The notes: generated from the letters alone by a model not told the origin. Shown: positions 1 to 11,814, counted from the stretch's first letter. The stretch: DNA of 64,000 nucleotides from Pisolithus tinctorius (GCA_024663395.1 JANFAH010000001.1:1054001-1118000); one strand, 5' to 3'. Numbers and translations are program-made.

Positions 1-142
1 GAGGATCAGTTCTAACCTGATAAGAGACTTTAAAAGAAAACAAGCAGATAGACAACTAAGTGCAGAATGTTAGATTAGGATCAAACATGAAGCATGGAGA
101 CATGGAAAGAGACTGTCAAGATTGGTTGCTCCTAGGGACAAA

Positions 143-173
<31 letters not shown>

Positions 174-405
174 CCACAACACTTAGTGATGAATGCTGAT
201 GTGGTACTGGCTACTGGCGGGCACAACCAAAAGGTGCCTAGTGGTGAAGGGAGACCTGCTGAAAGGCCAAAAAGCAAGTAATGTGGAGGGGGCTTACTCT
301 GTACATTGCCATGCTATCTTGCAATGCCCTCATACAAGTTTTCACAGAAAGCTGAAGGTACCAAAATTGAATCTCTTATTGGTATGGGTATGTGCATCTC
401 CCAGT
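1..405. other. 5' flank without a supported gene
   Basis: I see no supported coding region here. The short open frames run through a homopolymer and show no recognisable motif. The stretch leads into the minisatellite. Confidence 0.5.
143..171. repeat. G29 homopolymer
   Basis: An uninterrupted run of 29 G on the plus strand. The exact length may be a sequencing or assembly estimate. A run this long could form G-quadruplex structure. Confidence 0.9.
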
Positions 406-1108
406 GAGGTCAGCCCACTCCACTTGCAGGAGGTGGGTGCATCCTCCAAACAGGTTGGCTGACCCCACTTCCAGGCAGTGGGTCTACCCTCCAAACAGGT
501 CAGCCTACCCCACTTCCAGGAGGTGGGTCCATCCTCCAAACAGGTCGGCCGACCCCACTTTCAGGCAGTGGGTCTACCCTCCAAACAGGTCAGCCTACCC
601 CACTTCCAGGAGGTGGGTCCACCCTCCAGCCAGGTCGGCCAAACCCACTTTCAGGCAGTGGGTCTGCCCTCCAGCCAGGTTGGCTGACCCCACTTTCAGG
701 CACTGGGTCCAACCTCCAGCCAGGTCAGCCGACCCCACTTTCAGGCATTGGGTCCAACCTCCAGCCAGGTCAGCTGAACCCACTTGTAGGCAGTGGGACC
801 ATCCTCCAAACAGGTCGGCTGACCCCACTTTCAGGCACTGGGTCTGCCCTCCAGCCAGGTCGGCTGACCCCACTTTCAGGCACTGGGTCTGCCCTCCAGC
901 CAGGTCGGCTGACCCCACTTTCAGGCACTGGGTCTGCCCTCCAGCCAGGTTGGCCGACCCCACTTTCAGGCACTGGGTCCACCCTCCAGCTAGGTCAGCC
1001 AACCCCACTTCCAGGCACTGGGTCCAACCTCCAGCCAGGTCAGCCAACCCCACTTTCAGGCACTGGGTCTGCCCTCCAGCCAGGTCAGCCGACCCCACTT
1101 CCACACAC
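406..1108. repeat. 45-bp minisatellite, about 15 units
   Basis: Tandem units of 45 bp with a core like CCCCACTTYCAGGCAGTGGG, then a CCTCC-rich half and an AGGTCRGC end. Because 45 is a multiple of 3, several frames stay open on both strands: a plus-strand frame of 252 codons repeats a 15-residue unit containing RHWVCPPARSADPTF, and the minus strand also has long frames. Units differ mostly by C/T and G/A changes. I regard the open frames as a consequence of the repeat, not as evidence of a gene. Confidence 0.9.
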
Positions 1109-2745
1109 CAGCCTACCCACCTTTGGGCACCATCGGCTGACATCGGTTAGTCCCACTTTTAGGACAAAATGTACATGTCAGATGACCCACTTTCAGGCCT
1201 ACAGGTGACTGAAGGGTCTGTCATAGCACAGATGAAGCGCATTCAAAAACAAAAGGCATATTGGCAATAACCCCCCACAACGGGTTACGGAGAGCACGCA
1301 AGTGTACTTAGCTCCAGTCATCCTCATTATCAACCCCCTCTTCGTCAGAAAATTCTGTAATGACAACGTCAGGGCCCTTGATAACGTCAGGTTCATTCTT
1401 GGCATCATCCAAGTCATTGAGGTGCCACACATGAATTTCGTCTGGAAACACTTCAGCTCCTTTTGATATGCTCCCAGTGTCGACTCACCCAGACTGAGGC
1501 CCCCACCAACTCTGCCCATGTAATAATAGCCATTGTTGGTTTTGTGCAATGGAAGGTCACGTTGACCATCGAGTAGTGGGAGGGAGTCATTTGCTTCGGT
1601 GTCTGTGGATAGTGAAACAGAGAGCGATGGTAAAAGGGCGCAGTCCTGAACTGCATGTAATAGATCAAGGTAGACATCCCAAATGGTGAAGCGAGTGATG
1701 GCAGGACGTCCAAGAATGTTATAGCACTCCTCCAAGTGTGCATTCAATGCACGTGGTACTAAGTCAAACACTGGGTGGTTTGCATCAACATATAGTTCAC
1801 GAACATGCTTCAGTGTGGCCCTGTCGACCATGAACTGCAGTGGGGTCAGTCAAATTAGCGGAAACCAATCCTGAAAGAGAGAACTTGCCTTCAAGTCCAA
1901 TGCGCCATAATCCTGGGGAGAGTCGAAGATCAATTCAGCAACTCCATGAGGGAGTACCTGTGATTGGGCTAAGACGATAGTGAGCGACTAAGAAATGGAA
2001 GTGCTCACTTTGTTACAATCATGCTGTTTGGCCATGTGGTTTACACGATCATGATAGCTGTCAAGCTCTTCTTGGAGCCAAGGTATGAAAATCCATCGAA
2101 AAAATCATACTAAAGAAAAGCACAAAAATAATTTCATGTTCATGATTCATGAATGTGGGCCAGATACTTACCGTTGCAAAGTATTATCTATGTCGTACCA
2201 GCCCTGGTGTACCCCATGGTCCAGAAGTGACTTGAAACCCAGAGTGAAGCAATGCCAAAGTTGAGACCACATGATTTCCAGTTTGATATTTTTCCTAGAG
2301 TGCATCCACTGATGTTGCAGGGTTCCTTCTAGGGCAGGGTCATGCCACTGGCACAGCATAGTTTGGGCATTCGCAATACCAAAGTTTTCGGAGCCAGGAT
2401 CGCTCTGAGTCACAAGGGGAATAACTGCAGCTCATTTGTCAATAGCGACGCTTGAATGAACAAAATGAAAGACCTACATCCAAGATTATTGACAACATCA
2501 AGGTAATAAGTAAGAATGAGCTGTGGGTTTCTATTCAAATGCCAGACACGAATCCAGAGAATCTTGCCAGAAAATGGTTCTACACCTGTGTGAAGAGCAA
2601 GGCCAAACTGGTTCCATTTGTCGTGTTGATCAACTGCCCATATATCATTTACTCCAGCTGCCCAAAAACACCGATGTTGGAGGCGGCATGCCTTGCACAG
2701 GCAGATAAGGTGTGGTTCATAGGTGGCAAAATACTCTCAAATTAC

Positions 2746-3295
2746 CACTGGAAGCATTTCTCAGTTTCTTTGCTGAAAACATTTTAAAAAAAGATTGAAA
2801 AATGAGACTCTTTAATTTGGGATGTTTTTGTGACAAATATTGTAAAAATATATTGGATTTGTATTGTCTATCATTCCTCACAAAATGCCACTGGAAAATT
2901 TTAAATATTTGCATATAAAAAAATTATGGATGTTCAGCAGAATGATTTTGAACACAATATGTGTGATACATTGTAAATAATTTTCCAATATATGTCACTT
3001 TTTTTTAGAATTAACAATCTGCTTTTTTGTGAGCAGGAAGTTTAAAAAGTAGGCAGTATTTATTTAGTCTAAGTATTGTATTGCAATGATGAGTTGTGTG
3101 CTGAAGCTTATATGAAAAACATTCTGCTTTTTTTATGCTCAAACATGTAATATACAGTGAAATATTTTTCAACAAAAAATCAAATCAGAAATAAAGTCTT
3201 TCCACATTAAAATCATAGGTCAAAACATCAAAAATTATTTCTAGATGAAATATTGAGTATATTATTACACATGCCAAGAGCAATTGATACAGTAT
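2746..3295 (+). repeat. Left terminal inverted repeat (550 bp)
   Basis: AT-rich and almost free of CpG. It matches 5562-6111 in inverse orientation along its full length with scattered mismatches. Similarity stops sharply after the CAATTGATACAGTAT motif. Confidence 0.92.
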
Positions 3296-3450
3296 GGTAT
3301 GCTGATGCAGATATGGCATGCTGTTGTAGCCATGCCTTGACCCCAGCCAGACTCAGCCTTGCACTCACTCAGTCCAGCCTCACCCTTGCCAAATCCCTAC
3401 CCCCAGTTGGTCTAGCACAGTTAGCACTGCTTTGAAGTGCTGCTATGAAG

Positions 3451-3845
3451 TGTCATTTTAGTTGAGCCTGACCCAGCCTTGTCCCCAGTCTGCCCTTGTC
3501 TCTGTCCCAGTCTCTGGTTATCTTTGTCATGACTTACTAATACCATTCTTACCAATCAGTTACCAATCTCTGTGAGACTGGCATTACCAGTCTTCATACT
3601 ATAGTTACCCCTAGTATGTAAACCCATAGATACTTGGCCTGTATTCCCTCAGTCTGAAATCAAATAAGTCTCATCTGAAATCCTCTGCCTCAGCCTTGGA
3701 CTTGGACTGTGACCCACACAAGGGAACAGTGCTGTGTCATCAGTCACTCAGTCCAAACAGTACACCATCTGATCCCTGACCCCTTGACCTCATGCCTGTA
3801 CCAGTCTCTGGTCCAGTCTTGAACCTGGTAACCTCAGACTTGACA
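3451..3845. repeat. Possible LTR remnant inside the foldback element
   Basis: A stretch starting TGTCATTTTAG and ending GACTTGACA, the same terminal words as the window's gypsy LTRs, with a promoter-like ATGTAAACCC context near 3617. I see no target duplication. This may be an old solo LTR that inserted into the transposon. Confidence 0.3.
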
Positions 3846-3980
3846 CATGCTGGGAACCACACCCTCACTCATACAGGACATCCTGTGGTCCTCAATCATG
3901 GGGAACATGAACTCTAAAGTCACTGGTATGTTGATGACCCTCCTGCAGGAAAAAAAAAAGTTTGGCATTTATTGAAAGCC

Positions 3981-4560
3981 TCATGGTTGGAATTGACCTT
4001 GGTACAACAAGTTCATCATTTCCATCATAGAGGGCAAGCAGGCATGTGTGACTGAGAACTCCAAAGGTGCCTGGACAACCCCATCAGTAGTGGCCTTCAC
4101 AAAACATGGGGAGCATCTCATTGGCCTGCCTGCCAAGTGTCAAGCAGTGGTTAATCCATCAACACTGTCTTCACATTTAAGGGCTTGATTGGCTGCAAGT
4201 TCAAGGGTGTGGATGTCCAGGAGGACTTGAAGCACTGGTTAGTACATGCAACAACTGTCAAACAGGACAGCATCTTATATTGTCTACAGAACATTCAAAA
4301 TCACCAAGAAGTCAGATGCTTGACCAGCTGTTGAGGTTGACATTGGTAGCAAGAGCCAACAATTCATATGTCATGGCAAATGTTTTGATCAGTAAGACAA
4401 CTCATGTTCTCTCCAGAGTGCTGAGGAACTGTCATCCATGGTACTTACAAAGATGCATGAGACTGCTGAGCAGTTCCTTGACAAGAAAGTCAAGTAAGTT
4501 TCATGCATATCATTTAGGAGTTCCCCAGTGTTGACAGCTATGATTAGCCATGCAGTCATC
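3981..4560 (+). pseudogene. Captured fragment of mitochondrial Hsp70 gene
   Basis: The frame reads VGIDLGTT, then [28 protein letters not shown] and VQEDLKHW, then after an intron-like gap TKKSDA*PAVEV and, after another intron, EELSSMVLTKMHETAEQFLDKKVK, ending near HAVI. This is the start of the ATPase domain of a DnaK/mtHsp70 (SSC1-type) chaperone, which drives import into and folding in mitochondria. Introns appear retained (for example one ending CTCTCCAG before the EELSS exon), so capture was from genomic DNA, not cDNA. Arg codons have become Cys, Trp, His or stop through CpG transitions. Only about the first 150 codons of a roughly 650-residue protein are present, so it cannot make a chaperone. 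Confidence 0.8.
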
Positions 4561-5006
4561 CATTACACAAACAATTAATAAAACAGGTGTACTATAATCA
4601 GAAAGAAACCAAGAAAAAAGCTCCTGAAAGGCTGGTTTCAGACAAATCATGATTGACACATGCCAATGTGACCTTGCATTGTCACATACCACTCATGATT
4701 TGTACCACATCAACATTGATCCCTGGAACACATGGTTGATTACATATCAGAAGGAACCAAGGTGAGTGACTTTCATACTGTAGTTGCCTACCACTGATGG
4801 TGTTGTCTAATTGTGCTTTATTATGTCCTCAGAATGGCTCAATAGCTAGTGATGTGCAACCACTGACATCCAATCCACTGATGGGGCATGTGGATTCCCT
4901 GAGGCTACTAGTATGTACATATTCCTTTTTGTTGCACTATTCAAAGTTTCCATATTCATCTAAGAGCACCCAACTGACAGCTGTTGACCTCCATTGAGTA
5001 ACATAC

Positions 5007-5152
5007 AAGGGGGCAGCACACAAGCTGAACCCAATGTCTTCACTCCACTTCTGCCTCTCTGCTTTGTCAAACTTCCTCTGCACTTTGGTTCTAGCCCTCT
5101 GGGAGTGTCAGAGTTTGTCAGAGTGAGTGGTCCTGACTGTTAGGTTTTGACC
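5007..5152 (+). repeat. Degraded gypsy LTR fragment
   Basis: The stretch beginning AAGGGGGCAGCACACAAGCTGAACCC closely follows the 3' half of the gypsy LTRs at 33,195 and 62,690, including the repeated GTCAGAG-type words before the end. It is truncated, without a recognisable 5' part. Confidence 0.45.
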
Positions 5153-5561
5153 TCAAGGCACTTAAATTGGTACAAAGCTGTATTTAAAGAAGAGCTGTAG
5201 GGGAGGCATGTGCACTTGGTATAGGGAGGCTCAGACCATGGATGGGACAACCACTGGCAGGAGCAGCAGGATGAGGATGAGGGGGAGCCACAATTGTAAT
5301 TACAAACACTGCAAAATTAGTTCCATTGCCACCCACAGGCCACTATATCCATGCACCCCCATTTCAAAATTGGCCACTTGTTATCATCTAAGTATCTGGC
5401 AACTCAGATGGTAGTATGATCAGCTTGGCTCAAAGTGGCAATGCACTTGAAAGCAATGGCAGTCACAAGATCTACAACTATACAGTAGTCCACTACTTAA
5501 TACTACATTCTGTGTGCATTGAATGACCTGTGTTCAAAGACTCCCTTGTGCCTCTCAAATT

Positions 5562-6111
5562 ATACTGTATCAATTGCTCTTGGCATGTGTAATAATATAC
5601 TCAATATTTCATCTAGAAATAATTTTTGATGTTTTGACCTATGATTTTAATGTGGAAAGACTTTATTTCTGATTTGATTTTTTGTTGAAAAATATTTCAC
5701 TGTATATTACATGTTTGAGCATAAAAAAAGCAGAATGTTTTTCATATGAGCTTCAGCACACAATTCATCATTGCAATACAGTACTTAGACTAAATAAATA
5801 CTGCCTACTTTGTAAACTTTCTGCTCACAAAAAAGCCAATTGTTAATTCTAAAAAAAAGTGACATATATTGGAAAATTATTTACAATGTATCACACATAT
5901 TGTGTTCAAAATCATTCTGCTGAACATCCATAATTTTTATATATGCAAAGCTTTAAAATTTTCTAGTGGCATTTTGTAAGGCATGATAGACAATACAAAT
6001 CCAAAATATTTTTACAATATTTCTCACAAAAACATCCCAAATTAAAGAGTCTCATTTTTCAATCTTTTTTTAAAATGTTTTCAGCAAAGAAACTGAGAAA
6101 TGTTTCCAGTG
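5562..6111 (-). repeat. Right terminal inverted repeat (550 bp)
   Basis: Inverse complement of 2746-3295, nearly the same length and ending CCAGTG next to the TAC duplication. Confidence 0.92.
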
Positions 6112-6745
6112 TACACTTCTACAAAATGAGGAATCAGGGAATGATGTTAACTGTTAAGTATGTGCAAACCTAGATACGCTCATGTTCCTCTTGTGGTGCA
6201 ACAAACTGATCATCTCGTGCACACCTGCATTGGGGAAAATTTCTCGCAATTTGATCATAACCTCCCAAATAGATTCAACAGTATGACCCTGGTGATGAGT
6301 ATGGATCAACCCCATCTCCTTGCAGATCTGGACAAACTTCGTCAGGCTACAAGAAAAAAAAGAATCTATGGTAGATGTCTGAGGTGATCCAGTACTTACC
6401 CGATACCATATTGATTTGTATCGATAAGCTTGCGAAGTTCTTCTACGATTTGCCTATCATTGAGACGTGCTTTCCACATATGCATGATGTGCGGTTCAAT
6501 GTCCGAGAGAGGTGCTAAGTATTAAACAGTGTCAGCAACAGGTCCATACTACTCAGAAAAGTGTTTTACTGACGGTTTGGTTTGTTTTGATTAGGCATTG
6601 AGGCTCATGAGTTGGTGACGACAAGCTAGCAGCTGCTGTCATCAGTCGACTTATAACATGGAGTTGGAGTGGTAAGTGAGAATTAAGTTCTGCTGTCAGG
6701 TGTATGTCATACTGCCAAATCTGCCATATGTGTCAAGTGGCCAAC

Positions 6746-9700
6746 ATGAGGTCTACATTCATCCCCAACATGGAGAACTTCAAGACTCCAGAGAAGGCCA
6801 GGAAAGATCCCCTGCCCCATCGCCGTCCATTCTCCTCCTGCCACTCACCTCGCCACACTCACCACATACCCACCTTGCCGTCTATGCTCTTCTTTTTGTA
6901 CAAGCTTGCTGCCCCATTGGAAGTTGGTAAGTCAGCTGTATTGCCCTCTCACCTCAGAAGCCAACACAACTATCTCCATGCTAGGACCACAAAAGGGGTC
7001 TCTGCCACCTCCTCTGCCACCTCCTCTGCCACCTGATGACCTCCCATGTGTGCGGGTTAACCCAGTAAGACTTGACTTTGTCTACGTTAATGGCAATGAA
7101 GTATGCTTATCATCACAGATGACAGACGCAATGTTGCCATCCTTGGGAGTGACTGAAAGGAGCAGTAAGTGCGCAGCATGACATCTTGGAAATATTTTCA
7201 CCAATTACGAAGGCTGTGGGTCTTGCAGCTGTCTTGACCAGCTGGACATGACAAGCAACCCATCAGGTCCAAGGCCTTTCATGCACAAAGGTTGCGAATT
7301 CTATGCAAAGGATCAAGGCATCGCACTCTCTCTATGGACTGTAGTATGGATTGAGCTGGAAGAGAGATACTGTGAACGTATTAAAAGCCCATCGCTACTG
7401 TCGTCCTTTCCTGCAGCATTCCATGACCTGCCAGTACCATTGCAACGCTATTTTCCTATGGCTGAACGCCCTGAAGTCTCCTCCCAGTTTACTGAAGATG
7501 TGTTTGCTAAGCAAGACCGATACTGTGAATGGCCAAAATGTGGGGCCTTGATACATCAGGGCGAACCTCAATACTACATTGCTACAATCGAACCTGGCCA
7601 ACAAGGGCGTTGAGTTTGCTCCTCTTGCAACCTCCATTATTTGCGGAAACTGGCAACCACTGTTCGCAAGACAGGTATGTTAACTCTCAGCCTTTGAGCG
7701 CAAACAAATTCTGAGGCTATGTACTTGCTTTACCAGCTGCTGTGCAATCTGATCAAGTCCGTACTTCATCCACCAATAATGCTCGAACGGATTATGCTCG
7801 GCCTGACCCTCATAAGATCCAGCAATCAGTCAATGCCACACAGCGTGGTTGTCAGTAGCATCCATTGCACTGGTACTATGCGTTTTCTGATGTAGTATGT
7901 AGTATCAATTAACCCACCCCAGGTGGTGGCTGTCTCCCATGGCCCAGATGTAGCTGTCCCATCTGCCTGGCATGCAGATCATGGACCGTTTCCACCAGCT
8001 CGACCAGGTTATTTGTCACAGCAGGCACTAACTGGCCCAGGTGCTCAGGTAGTGCGTGCAGGTGGGATGGCACCTACCAGCGAACCAATAACATTACCAC
8101 CTCGTCTTGGTTATACATCGCAGCATTCTCACTACAGTCAAGAGTACAATCAGTGGGCTAGATGGAGTTATGCCACCCCACCAGCAGAAACAATCTCGCT
8201 CAAGATATTTGCACACTATGAAGGCGGTTCAAAGTGGGGGGGCCACCTTAGCACTGCATTTGGTGTAAGTGTTAGACTCCTGAAGTAGTTTATATGAACT
8301 GATTATGCTCTACAGAACATTTGCGAAGGACAAAAAGACATTGATGCTCGGATCTCCACCCAAGAGCTTGTCCCGATTGCGCTAGACACTATCATCCCTA
8401 AAGTCAAGATGTTTTGTCCAATGTACCCTTGGCGTACTGACGAATTTGTGGTCTGTGACACGAACTGGGTTGATCTTGCAGCACACCGGTCCCCACTGCC
8501 ATACTTCTATGCACAGTGTGTGCAGCCTGTGCGCAAGAACCCAAAGGCCATGTCGTTTAAACCCAAGCAATTCACATTATATGTAGTTGTGCCTGCTTCG
8601 CAATGGGTCGAGTATGAGGCTTTCATGGACAAGGTCAATTCTCATGTGACGACTTCCAAGGATGTGGCCACAACATCAAGCAACTCAGGAGATGATGATA
8701 TGCAATCCTCTTCTGTGCATGTGCCCTTGACCTCCACCAGCAACACCGGAACGTGCCCCTTCCATGGATGAGTTGCTCCCAGCACCTTCATGCCAACATG
8801 TATCAGTTCAGAAATTGCATGGGCTAATCTCGAAGCTGTGGATCACACTGCAGATATCACCTCACCCTCCAGTCCTAATCAACATGCTACAACAACCCCT
8901 GCCCTGAAATGGAGCGTCGTTAGTCCGCCACCTGCAGCCACATCGCTGCCAAGGAAGATACCGGCACTTGAACCCTTCATGTCTCCTAGTCAGGATGATC
9001 TAAGGGAGGCTCTGAAATCTGGTGGAACATCAGAGCTCAATGTTGGCAAGGGTAAGTACATCAGCAATCATTGTCGTGTGAAACTACTGACAACAATTTG
9101 TAGTTCTGACACAGGCATTTGAAACGATACAGTTTTATCCCATCCCTACACGTCTACTTGCCGAGATCTTGGACAATCCACAATTTCATTCAATTGATAT
9201 CGAGCAATCTGAATCCTATCCAGGCAGGTTGATGGTGGACCATTTCCCCAAGTCGTTCATTGGCATTGGCGGATTCAAAACAGCCCAATCTGGTTTGTTA
9301 ATGCTCACCCCACCTTCTCCATCAGGTTTGGGTTCCAAACTACATGATGTCGTAGTTGTGAAGCATCCATTCCTCAGGCGACCCCCTCTTCCTTCCACAT
9401 CTAACACTGCCACCCATGATGGAGGTGAGGCTGAGAAGCAGCGAATAATACGTTTTTCCTTGGGCGATGAACTCCTGAAACTCCATTGTGAAGCAAATAC
9501 TCTCTATTGGGCTAAGGCACTTCTTACTATGACCTACAACTTCATAGATGGCATGATCACATCAGTAGATTTTCCTCCTCCATTTGAGATTCCTCGTCTG
9601 CACTTTGTGGAAGCTGGTTTGGCCTTAGCTCATTCCCAATTCATGAAAGGTCCTGTGAGGCCCAAGTATGGCAGCACATTGTGTGGTGTTTACCTACTTG

Positions 9701-10187
9701 AGGAGAAAATCAAGGGTGGTAGTGCTGCATTTACCAAGTACATCCATAACATGGACTGTGGGCCATCGTTGACTACAGACATGGATGGGTTCGACATCGC
9801 AGAATTCCTTGCATTTATGCAACATGTCCAGTATTCTAAAACTGGAGGACTTGTAATCATCTCGGACTATCAAGGTATGTCAATTGAATCACAGCTATAT
9901 ATGCTCACTAATCGCAATCTTGGACAGGAAGTGGTACATTACTCACGGACCCTCAAATTTTGACGGACCCATTCATCCCCTCCCTCTTGTTCATTATCAT
10001 TAACCCTAACAGTTCGAAAAGCTCAGTTGGCAATGGGTTAGATGTTTTCAGCGAGGGGAATGTCGAGTCCACTGTGGCTTTGTTTGAGAAGTGCCATGAA
10101 TGTAATCATTTCTGTAAGTGGCCTGGCTTTGGCTTAAAACAATTTGGGGCCATGACCAGAAGCAGCGATGAATCTGTGGTACTGTAA
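6746..10187 (+). pseudogene. Alpha-kinase domain protein gene, decayed
   Basis: Several exons are joined by good introns (for example 8270-8313 and 9053-9104). A Pro-rich N-terminus is followed by a Cys-rich module (CEWPKCGAL about 7518-7545, then VCSSCNLHYLRK about 7612-7650) and a central module (ISLKIFAHYEGGSKWGGH). The kinase part starts with IGIGGFKTAQSGLLML (9256-9305) and runs through VYLLEEKI, AFTKYIHNMDCGP, QHVQYSKTGGLVIISDYQG and LTDPQI to GNVESTV and HECNHFCKWPGFGL (about 10,059-10,136). The last motif matches the zinc-binding end of alpha-kinases (MHCK/EF2K type), which phosphorylate Ser/Thr. In-frame TGA codons at 7612 (after GQQGR) and after CPFHG (about 8769) break it; the first fits CGA to TGA. 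It lies head to head with the integrase-core gene. The first exon and start are uncertain. Confidence 0.75.
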
Positions 10188-10302
10188 ACTCACTTCCATC
10201 TCGCTATCTCTGTCTGTTTGCACACTGTCTGTCCCATATTCTCCGTACTTCCTGGACTTTTTTTGCTTCCACATGATCACCACATTATCGCTCTTAGAGA
10301 TA

Positions 10303-10473
10303 CTCTTGTTAAAAAAGAAAGGACTACATATGACAACTGTGCAATTGCTGTGACTATAAATTGTGGGCCTGCAGTAGTTCATATGCATGGTGCCATGGAC
10401 GCACTGGCAGCCGAAAGTTCAGAACATTGGGTTGTGATTGGTGGTGACAAGCCGGGCATATTCCATACATGGT
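10303..10473 (+). pseudogene. Fragment with viroplasmin/RNase H1-like motif
   Basis: A short frame ends in EHWVVIGGDKPGIFHTW, which resembles the N-terminal RNA-DNA hybrid-binding motif of RNase H1 and caulimovirus viroplasmin-type domains (YYVVxxGxxxGVFxxW). An intron donor-like GTAACTG follows directly, and the solo LTR sits 13 bp further on. It may belong to the similar fragment downstream of the LTR. The call is tentative. Confidence 0.35.
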
Positions 10474-10708
10474 AACTGTGCCCGCTGTCACACACCAAAG
10501 GTGTTGTGGACATGGTTACAGCTGACTCTGCCTAACTCATTGACGAGTTGCGCGCAATGCCCATGCATGCAGATGAAGACTAAAGGCCTCATGCATAGAA
10601 AGACTGTTGGACATTAACAGTCATCCTTCACACAAGATCGAGTCGTCAGTGCTAAAGAGAAAAGAGGAAGCGAGTTAAGCACACATTAAAAGTTTTTAGC
10701 GCCTGTGT

Positions 10709-11227
10709 ATGGCATTCCAGTTTTTGTCGTATCTCTGCCGTTTCCAAAGATATCAACTCGGTTCACATGCTCGCTTAAAGTGCTCAGCCCCACGGTTCTT
10801 CCTTCCAAATTTGGAGAGGATCCTCGCACCCTACGCATTTCTACAGCACTCCATCCATCAGATGCTCATTTCACTAAGTCCATCAGTCATGGCCACCTCT
10901 TTGTCGGTCATCTTGCTTGTCTCGTTTGCCAGAGACAATGGCTACATATATCTGCCAGGTGTTCCCACCAGCTTCCTTCCTGAAGCCCCCTGGTTCATCC
11001 TGTCATTGTCAGCCCCATCCCATCCCATGCAGCTTGGTCGGCATGTTCTCCTTGTCAGTATGACTTCCAGAAGGACGTTCTTTGGTCGCCTCAGGTCTGT
11101 CATTCGGTTAGAAAGGTCTTATGTGGTCATTTCAGTCTCCCCTCTTGATGAAGCATATGGATCGTTCCTCCCTGCTCCCTGCACCGTCTTTGTTCCAATC
11201 TCGTCCGTCATTCTTCCTGCATTGTGA
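10709..11227 (+). CDS. Open reading frame in the long LTR, unknown
   Basis: A 172-codon frame beginning MAFQFLSYLCRFQRYQ, upstream of the LTR's TATA box. The second LTR copy has the same frame from the same ATG, extended to 219 codons because a TGA here (after SSVILPAL) is CGA there. No domain was recognised; the product would be Leu/Ser/Pro-rich. It may be an unselected open frame, but its survival in both decaying copies is suggestive. Confidence 0.3.
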   Translation: MAFQFLSYLCRFQRYQLGSHARLKCSAPRFFLPNLERILAPYAFLQHSIHQMLISLSPSVMATSLSVILLVSFARDNGYIYLPGVPTSFLPEAPWFILSLSAPSHPMQLGRHVLLVSMTSRRTFFGRLRSVIRLERSYVVISVSPLDEAYGSFLPAPCTVFVPISSVILPAL

Positions 11228-11806
11228 CAGCTGCAGCATAGTCTACTGTTCTCCAGCCTCCCTGATCGCATCCATGACGAGTATGACGTGCATCTTGCCT
11301 TCCTACTGCAAGATCCAGCAGAAGACGTCCCCCCTTCTCCTCCTCCTCCATCAGAACCCCATTCATGAAGTTTTTGTTAACTTCGCTGAGAGGATGAAAG
11401 GGTGGGAGACACGATCACATATGCTTCCCATTGCCCCACAGACCCCCAATGCCCTAGCCCCCTTTGACGCCTGACTCATGCCCTTCAATTCTGGAATTAA
11501 TACTTCCCTATCTGGAAACACCGTCCATCTGTCATGCCATCTTTGGATCTAGAGATGTCTCCACCGAGATCTAGCTTGCATCGCCACCCCCTAATGTGAT
11601 ATCAGTGCGCTTACTCAGTTTCTGACTCCATTTGACTCATTCTGTGATATTTTGACTATCCTTGACTCATTCGTTGCCAATACTTACCAATCCTCCTTGC
11701 TTGCTTACTTTTCATTTCTCGCTTACTCATCATGATTACTCAGTCCTTACTCATTACTTACCAAGTGTTTGTGCCTTGTTTGTCACAAGCTGTGCTCCCC
11801 CCACAG

Positions 11807-11814
11807 TATATAAA
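11807..11814 (+). promoter_or_regulatory. TATA box of the solo LTR
   Basis: TATATAAA followed by a C-rich tract and CATGTACTTAG. The same string is conserved at 36,436 in the other copy. Probable core promoter at the U3/R border. Confidence 0.55.

Larger units (their letters stand above)
2746..6111. mobile_element. CACTG-type foldback DNA transposon with 550-bp TIRs
   Basis: The element begins CACTGGAA and ends in the inverse complement (TTCCAGTG). It is flanked by TAC at 2743-2745 and 6112-6114, a 3-bp target duplication. Removing the element and one TAC restores the reading frame of the surrounding integrase gene across the junction (VVI, then a stop in place of Arg, then EYFATYEPH), which defines both borders. 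CACTA/EnSpm elements are known for CACTA/CACTG ends and 2-3 bp duplications, but their TIRs are usually far shorter. No transposase was seen inside, so the element is probably non-autonomous. It contains an Hsp70 gene fragment and LTR remnants. Confidence 0.85.
1308..6598 (-). pseudogene. Integrase-core (rva_4-like) protein gene, decayed and split by a transposon
   Basis: Read on the minus strand from about 6598 down to a TAA at 1308-1310. The order is an N-terminal helix-turn-helix-like part (about 6520-6166, ending in SLLHHKRNMSVSR), an exon with FWAAGVNDIWAVDQHDKW (about 2700-2450), an exon with TQSDPGSENFGIANAQT (2427-2173, donor GTAAGT), a part with IPWLQEELDSYHDRVNH (about 2080), and a C-terminal part with HPVFDLVPRALNAHLEECY (1831 onward) that ends in an acidic tail. 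This matches the agaricomycete integrase-like family with a retroviral-type catalytic core, probably derived from a transposase. Damage: a 3,366-bp insertion at 2746-6111, an in-frame TGA just after the insertion (arginine expected) and a frameshift near 1460. The start is uncertain. The family call rests on recognised motifs without a search. Confidence 0.75.

Noticed and set aside
392..1150. 252-codon plus-strand frame over the minisatellite
   Set aside because: Explained by a 45-bp period with no stop in the unit; both strands are open and no non-repeat coding sequence is attached.
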